64,000 nucleotides of DNA, taken from assembly GCA_947179155.2 (NCBI GenBank), contig OX359285.1, positions 11,018,010 to 11,082,009 on the forward strand, written 5' to 3'. The stretch comes from Hedera helix. Taxonomy: Eukaryota; Streptophyta; Magnoliopsida; Apiales; Araliaceae. Below, in pieces: positions 49,918 to 59,151 of the stretch (position 1 is the first letter of the stretch; the number at the start of each line of letters is the position of its first letter). The notes below the pieces were generated by a model. That model was given only the letters and a program-made list of their open reading frames with translations. It was not told where the DNA came from and ran no database searches. Both the position numbers and the translations under genes were made by a program.

Positions 49918-50476
49918 TGTAACGACCCTGAAATTCGACCCACTTTATTACTTCAAATTTTGTATTTATCATACATTATCTTCCTTTACGTCCAAATTTC
50001 GGTCCGTTAATAAATCTTTGATTACCTTCTTTAATCCATTAAATTGACTTTAATATATCAATTACCGAATTTTTTGGTATAATTTTTTTTTCTTTTTCTC
50101 ACTTTCTCAATTCAATCGTTGTATTAAATATTTTATCATTTAAAAACTTCATTTCTCGATCCTAGTCCCTGCATCGCAACCTTTACTTTTTCTTTTCTTT
50201 CTATTACAGGTGTCACAATGCTCAACATTAACCATTTAATATCATTCATATCTATACAAATGTTCTTTGTATCATAGTTCATAATTAAACATATAATAGT
50301 CTTTTTCATACTAACTACATTAAACAATCAAAATTCATATTTTAATTCTACTCGTCCTATTCGTACCAAATTTGCATGTATACAAAATATTAATGTCATC
50401 TTGACAAATCATCCATATTGAATCATAATATAAACATTTAGTACTAACGTTCACAACCTTTTTTTTTTGGAAAATC
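49918..50476 (-). repeat. Second copy of the same LTR, truncated
   Basis: Matches 47068-47600 from TGTAACGACCCTGAAATTCG onward. It is cut at 50476 by the start of the next element. The two copies lie in the same orientation with no recognisable internal region between them. Confidence 0.75.
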
Positions 50477-52448
50477 TGTAACACCCCCAAAATCCCCGCG
50501 CTTTCGATGCGGCGGACCTTGTGCGTTAATTTCATACATCTATCGACTTAACCAATGATCCCATAATCATATTGGTTGAAATAGTCTTATTTTAGACTAT
50601 ACATTAACAATTTCTCTTAACATTGTCCCTGGATCTTAACTTGATCTCAGTCTCATAAGTATACAAGTATCAACTTGTATTTCATCCGTATAAATGGATA
50701 AAACCATATATAACGGTTTAATTTTAACCTTAGGATTTAAATATTCTATATACGTCCACTTGTAACGGTCTCATTCGTACTACAAGTATCAATATACAAA
50801 GATATCTCTTCATATCAATAATCCTACTTATATGGTATTCAGAATAGTAATAACGAGTTATACCTGGGTCCGAGGAACCTTAACGATGGATTTGACCAGT
50901 CAACATCGCTTAGTTCTGTCTCAGATGTACAGCACTCACAAGTTATTTACCGATCCTCATCCAGATAAATAGATCATTATCAATACTATGTTAAATTTTA
51001 ACAATTCTAGGTTATATCAAAATAAAGACATAACAACATTCTGATGATAATTATTTATATCATTCATTCAATATTCGGTTACATGTTTGTTTGTTCGTAT
51101 TACAACAGTCATTATGACATATACAAATACAATCAATTTACATGAAAACCTAATCTATGCTGCATCTTTAAGTTCATGATCTTCTTAACGTTCATCTTTA
51201 ATCTGCAAATAAGGTTTTATTCGCAAGAATGAGCACGACGGCTCAGCAAGTCTAACATACAGCACATACGCAGTTTATGCTTTTATATAAACTTTAACAT
51301 GCCTTGACTGAATATAATTCTCCATTTAATATCACTTATAACTCGCATTCTAACAATTTATATCACATTGACACACAAAGTGTATAAATCATGTTCGTAA
51401 ATCGTAAACATAAAACATAACAGTTAGAAGGCTTGTAAACATCAGTTAAAGACTTCACATATCATCTATTGCATAATAACATGACATTACACATCTCATT
51501 TAACATTTTAACAATACTACACAAGTAGCACATAGCAAGAGTTAGAAGACTTGCCTTGAAACCGTTTTAGGGTTTTCCCGGGAAATCGTTAAACGCCTAC
51601 AAAAAGGGTTACGCGACCCCGAATGTTAGTTTATCAAATTTTCCTTTTGAATAAGTCTTAGAATAACTTAACTACACTATTTTCATAGGTGAAATTATTT
51701 GGAAAATTGGCTAACTCAAAAACTCATTTTTAAGCCAAATTTTCGGATTTGGGCAGATTGTTGGACTGCCAGACCCCGGCTCGGTTAAATGGCCATAACT
51801 TCTTCGTTTTAAAACATTTTTGAGTCGTTCAAAATTTCACGCGTTCGTAACTTCCGTACCTACAACTTTCATTCAGATCAAAGTTCGAGATTCCTTACTG
51901 ATTTACACATATTTCCCAGTAATGGGACTGATCTAAACCTGATTCATATTTCTGACCTCTTTTACAGTGACAGCCATAACTTTGTCATACGAAAATATTT
52001 TTGAGTGATTCTTGAGTCTAAATTTCTTAGAATTTCATGAGCTACAACTTTCATTTAGGTTTCTAAGGCAGATTCAGACTTTAAATTTTCAGAAATTTGA
52101 AAAAAATATTCTGCGAGTATATTAAGCTTAGCTTTCTTTGATCCGATTGGTAAAACATGATACCTCAAGCATTAATTTGCTAAGATAACATGTTCTAACA
52201 CTCCGTATCACTTCATAACATAAAAATAACAAAATCATAAACCTACTTATATAAGATTTCATGACTTTTTCTCAAGAACACGAAGAACGAATCGAAGAAC
52301 ACGAAGAACAAAGTTTCATCGTTCTTCGTTTCGACTACTAAAACTTGATGCCACAAGCATTATTTAGCAAGGCCATCATGTTTCATCATCTCATAACACT
52401 AAATTACCAAATCATAAACCTACTTATGTAGAAATTATGACTTTTGCT

Positions 52449-52812
52449 CAAGAACACACGAAGAACACGAAGAACGAAAAATCGTACATGGTAACGACTT
52501 ATGTTCTTGAGCTTTTGGATTTCATACTTGAAATAATTTGAGCATTATAACTGCTTACATATGTGATTATAACACTTTATAATTGACAAAATTTGGTCAT
52601 TATAACGACTTGTTTACTTAATTATAACAATTTATAATAATACTCCAGAACATACGAAGAACACGGAGAACGGATAAACCGTACATGGATACGACGTATG
52701 TTCTTGAACTTTAAACTATGAAATGAAATTTGACATAACAACGACTTGCTCAAGTCATAAGGAACACGGAGAACGAAAAATCGTACATGGCTACGACTTA
52801 TGTTCTTGAGCC
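52449..52812 (-). repeat. Three ~62-bp inverted-repeat units in the LARD LTR
   Basis: Units at 52449-52512, 52647-52708 and 52750-52812 contain AAGAACACGAAGAACG, CGTACATGG, ACGACTTATGTTCTTGA. Ends pair (CAAGAACA with TGTTCTTG). They lie just downstream of the minus transcription start, in the R region. A half-unit lies near 52275-52325. Confidence 0.85.
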
Positions 52813-53569
52813 TCATCGATAAAATAAAACTTTAAGCATAATAACGATTAAGAATCGTACCTTTTATTATTGCAAGCTTTAACTATTTCTTTGCAATCGA
52901 TTCTTGTCTCACAAGAACTCTCTCTATATTTTCTCTTTAGCTTTCAAAAATGGTAAAGAACTAATGAACTTAAGCCTTCTATTTATAGGAAAACCAAGGG
53001 TCGGGGTAGTTTGGTCATTAGTTTAAAAGCTAAGGGCATTTTAGTCATTTCGCACATTATTTAATTAATAAAACTAGAATAATATCTAGATATTTTCTAA
53101 GCCAAGCTTCTAGAAGCTTCCCGAGCTGTTTTGTCATTAATTCTTCCGATTTCGGTATATCGGATGAATCGCGTGCGATTAATTTAAAATATTTCGCATT
53201 AGTAATATAAGTTTTAATTACTTATACTTATTTTATTAATAAAATACATCATACAGTATTAATATGATGTCTCGTCTGACCCTCGAAGTTTTTCTTGAAT
53301 TAATCTCGGATAATCTTCCGTATATTTTTCTCAAACATACCTACCGGGCGATGCAATTGATAAATTTCTTTCATTCTAGATACTAATTATGATTGAATAA
53401 TATAATTAGGTATTAATCTGATAATTTTGATTATTCAAATTTAATGTTAACCTGTCTCATGTTCCGTTTGATGAAAACAATACAGATGAATTAGCAGTTA
53501 ATTAAATAACAGTCTGATTCCAACTAATTTGGTTAACTTCTACTGATTTAAAATTTTGATATTACTGAG

Positions 53570-54190
53570 TTTTGTTCCGAATGAACACTTTTCTGTAAAG
53601 TGAAAAGTCCAAAAGACTTGGCACGTTTTTCGGTGAATAGTGTTTTTGACGACCATTTCTCAGAAAATGGTTAGAAGACCAAAAAGTCAAAAATAATATT
53701 TATTTTTGTCTTTTCCCTATTTCGTCTTATTCCCGACACACTTTTCGAGAAAATCTTTTATTGCTTATTACGCACCGGTGCTGCATACAAACACTGTATC
53801 CATTAACGGTTTGATCAAAAACGGAAAGCATTTTCGTTTGAAGAGCGATTTACGTTTTATTTATGGAAAAATATCAGTGGCTCCCTGGTATCTATTCCCC
53901 GTATAAATGCTATATCGTGAAATAGAAAAAGTCCAAACGTTGAAAAGAACGTTCAAAAAGACGACAAACGTTTTCTCGTAAATCGTGTCTTTTTCGTCTT
54001 TTTCCCAAGAAAATTTTATTGATTCCCTGGCATCTAAACCTCATATTATCACTATGTCGTGAAATACAAGAAGTCCTACAGATGAAAGAAACGATCAAAC
54101 GAATGAAAAACGTTTCTTCGTGAATAGTGCTTTTTACACGTTTTTCGAGAAAAACTTTTACTGACTATTACGTGTTTTTAAAGCGTGGGA
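53570..54190 (-). repeat. Degenerate U3 repeats
   Basis: About four related stretches with CGTTTTTCGAGAAAA and TTTATTGAnTATTACG-like sequence upstream of the minus TATA box. They are probably old enhancer-type repeats. Confidence 0.55.
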
Positions 54191-54256
54191 AGGTTGAATC
54201 TTGAAACAGAATGTCAATTTAACCTTCACATTTTGCTCAAGGGCCTAGGTTATTTT

Positions 54257-54289
54257 CTAGGGTTTAGACCCTAGGGTTAGGGTTTAGGT
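54257..54289. repeat. Short telomere-like motif cluster
   Basis: CTAGGGTTTAGACCCTAGGG followed by TTAGGGTTTAGG: degenerate TTTAGGG units inside the U3 of the LTR. Telo-box-like motifs occur in plant promoters. Confidence 0.6.
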
Positions 54290-56654
54290 TTTAACTCTTT
54301 TTCCAATTTAGGTTTTTGCCCTAAATTGACTTCTGATTTTTAATAAGTGTTAAGGTTAACTACTTGAACCAAAACACAAAATCCTACACATAGATATTTC
54401 ATACAGCACATTTAAAAGCTCAATTCAAGCTTTACTAATCACATAACACATAGTTTAGGTTAAAGAATTTAACCTCTTAGTTGTATACGATCGTAGTTTC
54501 GAGTCGTATATATTCTTTAAGATAGCTCAAGGTATGCTTGAACAATCGATCTTGGCTTTTGAATTGACAACCTTGCTTAGATCTTGTTAGATAACTTTGA
54601 AAATATTTGGGATATTACATTCAACCCAACTTACAGGAATTTCGTCCTCGAAATTAACTTTACAATTTCTTTAGTCATTTAATATCATATTTATAGGTGC
54701 TATAAATATTCAGGATATTACATTCTCTTCTTCTTATCAGAATTTCATCCTCGAAATTATAATATAATCATCTCCAATTTACTCTTCAATATGAATTTTC
54801 TAAATTTATCTTTTATTCACATTAAACCTCCAATACTTTGATTAGGTCTGAACAATGTTCACTTATCTCTACACATTTTCTTTCATAACTCTAGGTTTTA
54901 AACCTCTTTTCATACTCGACATTCAGTCTCATTCTTCCTTTATCTTGGATTCTTCTCACTTATACATCGGTCAATCAAGACCTTTACCTTATTCAAAAAC
55001 TATGAATACTATATAACCCATAATTTTTAAATCATCATCCGGACTGGAAAACCATATCTTGTGTAGCAATCAATTAAGATTGAGAACATTTCATACTTTG
55101 TGTAGCAATCAATTAAGATTGAGAACACCATACATTGTGTAACAATCAATTAAGATCGAGAACACACATGCGTTGTACTTTAGGTGATCAGCCTGTCGTA
55201 CCATATTATCTTTAAAGACGCGGTTTATTGTGTCTATCGAATTCCTACGTCCGTTCTTTTTTTCATAACCAAAGGTGTCTAGCCGAAACAATTGGCATTG
55301 ACTCATATTTAAACCATTCAAACTTTTGAAAAGCAATTTTATGACTGTATACCGCACCTTGCAAAGTGCGTTGATGACTCATCATGTATCATCTTCACGC
55401 CAGGCTAAATGGGGTGTTGATGAATAAATCATTTTTATTCTTCACATTAAATCCGTCTAGCCAAAACAATTAGCATAAACATATGAATAACATAACTATT
55501 GAAAAACTAACAAAATTTTCCAGTTCAATTAGTGAACCACTCTTTTCAAAGGCACACAAGTGCGAATATAACCATGAAGATCTAGCATAGCTAGAAGATT
55601 TTTGAAATACCCTCAATCCTCTATCTTTTCCATTATTCTCTAACCATAACACAAGTTTTGCAAATATATAGTAATATAGTAAACTGATTGGTTGTATTAA
55701 ACCAAGTACAAACAAATATATTAGTTCCCCTTCTCATCAACACAGAATTGAAATGTCTCAGTGCACATTTATACTGCCAATATCACACTTATAGACAAAT
55801 CATAGCCGCATCTCACAAGTCGGTTCGACTAACATATCATAGCCCAAGTCTATAACAAGGGGTCGTTCGCTCAGTAACTAACATACAAATATTTTTAAAA
55901 CTATAGTTGTGACGTAACAACTACTAACTAATCAATATACATATGAGAAAAGAATCACCTTCTCAAAATATATACAATGAAAAGTTGACACAAGATTTTA
56001 ATTTACTTATCAATATAGCAAACTGAGTTATTCCTCCACCCAAGAACTAATGAATCAGTTCCCCGTCTCATCAACACTATCCTCAAATGATTTCATTCAG
56101 TGTGTAACCCGCTTTGAGAACACTGACCATGAATCATTCATATCAACAGTGTAGTTAGATCGGTTCTCTGAAGCATATCAAACTCTTTCCCATACAAGAG
56201 AGTCGTTCTACTCAGTTTTACTAATATGAGTTTTCAATTGAAATCACTAATCGTTCTATAACTATCTTAGTCACTTTCTTTTCTTAATTCATTCCTTCAT
56301 CATTTACATTCCTTATGAGTTTACTCATCTCTTTTCTTAGGTATAATTACACAACATACCATACACACCATTTCATTTTTATGAAACAGTTTCACACAAA
56401 AACTAATAAGATTATTTTATCTTATTGCTTGCTTTGAGAACTCTTTAAGAGTCCATTTATCTTCAGATATTCTCGTAAAGAGTTTATCTTTATTCATTAT
56501 ATTTCTTTTCACATAATAATTTTTATGTATTAAGATTTAATAAGATTTATGCATATCTTTTTAATTATATACGAACTCTTCACAAGTCCATTTCTTTTCT
56601 TAATCCATCAGATTATACTCCAAGGTACTTGTTACCTCAAAACTATAATCCACT

Positions 56655-56820
56655 GCTCTGATACCAACTGTAACCATCATTCAATAGCACCTTACAATGG
56701 TACCTATCAGTTTGCCACCGCATGCGGCGTCCCCTACGGAGAGTCTGGCTTCGGTGCCTCCCTTCTATGGGCGGTCACCAGCGAGAGGCTCGGGGTTCTT
56801 TTTATATAGCTCTGATACCA
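56655..56820 (-). other. Primer binding site of the LARD-like element, present twice
   Basis: The minus-strand PBS TGGTATCAGAGC (initiator tRNA-Met type) occurs at 56809-56820 next to the LTR and again at 56655-56666, each followed by TGTAAC in plus view. The 154 bp between them includes a GC-rich stretch (56717-56793). Confidence 0.85.
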
Positions 56821-57085
56821 ACTGTAACGCCCCCAAAATCCCCGCGCTTTCGATGCGGCGGACCTTGTGCGTTAATTTCATACATCTATCTACTTAACCA
56901 ATGATCCTATAATCATATTGGTTGAAATAGTCTTATTTTAGACTATACATTAACAATTTCTCTTAACATTGTCCCTGGATCTTAACTTGATCTCAGTCTC
57001 ATAAGTATACAAGTATCAACTTGTATTTCATCCGTTATATATGGTTTTAGCCATAAGTATATGTATCAACTTGTGTCGGGAAACC

Positions 57086-57709
57086 GACTTTGGGCGCCAG
57101 TGACTAAATGTAATGCATATACAGCGGGTTGAATAGGCTGATCCCCTTGAAAACCAAACAACTCAAAGGGTCAGAGGAAACTCTATTATACCCTCGTTAG
57201 TTCAGGGTCCTTAGTGACCACTCAGCATTTTAAGATTCAAATATTCTGTTTTATTAAAATTTGAATCCTGTTTCATTCACAATTGTTATATCTATTGTTG
57301 AACCATTGATGACATTTCTCATTCATTCATGATATATTAAATCTATATGATTGTTCTAAACTTGCTGAGCAAACTAGTTGCTCATTCTTGCTATATCATG
57401 AACCATTTTTCAGATAATCCTGATTGCTCAAAGAAGGATAAGGGAAAAGGAAAGGCCAGAGCTTAAGTTAGTTTATGCATGCTAATTAGATGCTTAAATT
57501 TGTGTTTACTGTTGTTAAACCTTTTGTAATTCCTTATGATAGGAATTGTTTATGTTAAGGTTAATAGACCCTGGTATTGTAACCTTTTTGTAAGGGAACC
57601 AATATGTATTATTCCGTGATATTTAAATGCAATGTATGTATTTAATTGTTAGTAATGTGTTGAATAGTGAGAACCAAACTCGAGGTTATGGAACCCGGAG
57701 GTCGTCACA
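57086..57709 (+). repeat. 5' LTR of the intact chromovirus, only the U5 side left
   Basis: Ends ...GGAGGTCGTCACA at 57709, before the PBS. Contains the U5 hairpin and CAG (57366-57413). The U3 and R parts, including a promoter, are not here: the sequence runs directly into the truncated minus LTR near 57040-57086. Confidence 0.7.
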
Positions 57710-57712
57710 GGT

Positions 57713-57724
57713 TGGTATCAGAGC
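57713..57724 (+). other. Primer binding site (initiator tRNA-Met)
   Basis: TGGTATCAGAGC three bases after the LTR end, standard for plant chromoviruses. Confidence 0.92.
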
Positions 57725-57921
57725 TGTAGGTTAGAAACGTTAGGATTTGCGAAACCTAAGTTATAACCTTAGTATTAAACTCATATCGAGTGCGTTAGGG
57801 GATGAATCGGGGAGATTCATCATGTTGTGTATTTTTGGAGATGGATTGAGAAAATCCATCGAGCCGAGATGTACATGATAAAATATCATTTTATTTCATC
57901 AATGAATATATTTTATTGCTG

Positions 57922-57953
57922 TACTAACATGTGTTATTTTTTTTATGATATAG
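57922..57953 (+). promoter_or_regulatory. Likely branch point and 3' splice site before ORF1
   Basis: TACTAAC (57922-57928) matches the ideal branch-point consensus. A T-rich tract follows and ATAG ends at 57953, 26 bases after the branch A and one base before the ATG. Possible donors lie in the leader, e.g. TAG/GTTAG at 57729/57730. Use of the site is inferred. Confidence 0.6.
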
Positions 57954-57954
57954 G

Positions 57955-58800
57955 ATGGCAGAGATCGGACAGTCGAGTCGCACTGCTGAGGAGGACTATA
58001 TTGATATCCATATGGATACTGCACAGCCGCTGGTGGCTGCACCCGTAGAGGAGCCGGAGTCAGATCCTGAGGAGGGGGATCGTGTGGAGCCCGTCTGGGG
58101 CGGAGTCATGAGGCCTTACAGTGAGGATGAGGCAGAGTCGGAGGAGTCTGAGGAGGAGGAGTCAACTGATGGCATGGGCACCACTGCCGCTGACATCATA
58201 GAGGGACTGACCGATAGGAACGAGGGGCTGGAGGCAAGGGTCCAGCATCTAGAGGAGCAGAATCTGACCCACCAGCACATGGAGGATCAGTATAGGGATG
58301 CGGCTTACCAGTTCTCTTGCGAGAACACAGAGCTGAAGGAGAGGATCGTAGGACTGGAGGATCAGGTACAGGAGTACGAGGATTCGGTGGAGCACTTTGC
58401 AGTGCTAACACATCAGGACGTAGAGCTGCAGGCCAAATTGGCAGTGGCTGAGACTAGGTTGGCTGAGGCTGAGCTGAAGGTTCAGCAAGTACAGGCAGAG
58501 AAGGCCGCCATCCGTGCACACTGGCAGGAGGCGATAGAGGACCGAATAGAGATGGAGAGACAGCGGGATGCTGCTCATGGTCAGATAATGGAGCTAGAGG
58601 AGGAGGTCCACGAGAAGCGGGTGAGGACGGATAGACTTAGCTATGTCTACCGATCTTCATATCGTAGGCTTCAGAGCAGGGTGCACTACTACCCAACTGA
58701 GGAGGGCCAGTCTATGCACACCATCAGCAGGAATGTGGTGATGGCCATCGGGGATGAGGAGTATGACGACGCGATCCGTAGGGGGATGCGCATTCAGTAG
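57955..58800 (+). CDS. Additional ORF upstream of gag: acidic coiled-coil protein (281 aa)
   Basis: A complete ORF between PBS and gag in a chromovirus, where none is expected. Residues 1-75 are very acidic (PESDPEEGD, ESEESEEEEST). Residues ~78-225 form a long heptad-rich helix (GLEARVQHLEEQN, ELKERIVGLEDQVQEYED, AETRLAEAELKVQQVQAEKAA), then a basic patch (RTDRLSYVYRSSYRRLQSRV) and a short tail. No enzyme motif, zinc finger or signal peptide. It is more GC-rich than its surroundings. Four TAG codons in a row end it. Ogre elements also carry an ORF upstream of gag, but this element is a chromovirus. I do not recognise the protein; a scaffold or nucleic-acid-linked dimer is a guess. It is intact beside an intact gag-pol, which argues for a kept function. 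Confidence 0.85.
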   Translation: MAEIGQSSRTAEEDYIDIHMDTAQPLVAAPVEEPESDPEEGDRVEPVWGGVMRPYSEDEAESEESEEEESTDGMGTTAADIIEGLTDRNEGLEARVQHLEEQNLTHQHMEDQYRDAAYQFSCENTELKERIVGLEDQVQEYEDSVEHFAVLTHQDVELQAKLAVAETRLAEAELKVQQVQAEKAAIRAHWQEAIEDRIEMERQRDAAHGQIMELEEEVHEKRVRTDRLSYVYRSSYRRLQSRVHYYPTEEGQSMHTISRNVVMAIGDEEYDDAIRRGMRIQ

Positions 58801-59151
58801 TAGTAGTAGTTGTTTTCTAATTTTGTATGTAAATAGATGCAGTAGAACCCAACTTTTGTTTTATTAGAGGGTTAATATGTCACTAAATCCCAACTCTAGG
58901 AAGTTGTAGGATATGTCAGATCACATCTTTTGTAGCTTCTCAGGGATAGAAGCATTTATAGCAGTATGCTGTCGATGTAAAGTGTTATGCACTACTGTTT
59001 TAGCATATGAATATAAATGCAGTCAAATTTATGTTTATATATGTGTTGAAATAATTATTTGTATTTTAGCTAAATATTGCCTAAGATACAAAGAAATGAG
59101 ATGAAAATATGAAATAAGTATAATAATGTAAATTTTTGTTTATAACAGAAA
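58801..59151 (+). other. Spacer between ORF1 and gag, ending in a likely 3' splice site
   Basis: AT-rich, 351 bp. It ends AATTTTTGTTTATAACAG, with AG at 59147-59148, three bases before the gag ATG at 59152. It looks like the end of an intron that would remove ORF1 from the gag-pol mRNA. Confidence 0.6.

Larger units (their letters stand above)
50477..54722 (-). repeat. 3' LTR of the LARD-like element (~4.1-4.2 kb)
   Basis: A minus TATA box (TATAAATAG, 52979-52987) splits it into U3 (right, ~1.65 kb) and R-U5 (left, ~2.5 kb). The U5 hairpin/CAG lies at 51203-51245. LTR start sequence TGTAATATCC occurs twice on the minus strand, at 54620 and 54722. The second is next to a true purine tract (GATAAGAAGAAGAGAA) and is preferred. 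Confidence 0.75.
50477..57085 (-). mobile_element. Non-coding LTR element with very long LTR (LARD-like), minus strand, 5' LTR truncated
   Basis: Left (3') LTR 50477-54620 or 54722, internal 54723-56822 without coding sequence, PBS at 56809-56820 (minus), and a right (5') LTR fragment from 56823. The first ~215 bases of both LTRs (from TGTAACRCCCCCAAAATCC) are nearly identical. The tRNA-Met PBS, the purine tract and the LTR style match chromoviruses, so an autonomous relative probably supplied its proteins. Confidence 0.8.

Noticed and set aside
56549..56904. ORFs over the double PBS
   Set aside because: They run across the PBS, the GC-rich insert and into the LTR; this is an artefact of fewer stops in GC-rich sequence.
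57827..58048. 73-aa ORF overlapping the start of ORF1
   Set aside because: Different frame, mostly untranslated leader, crosses the likely splice site.
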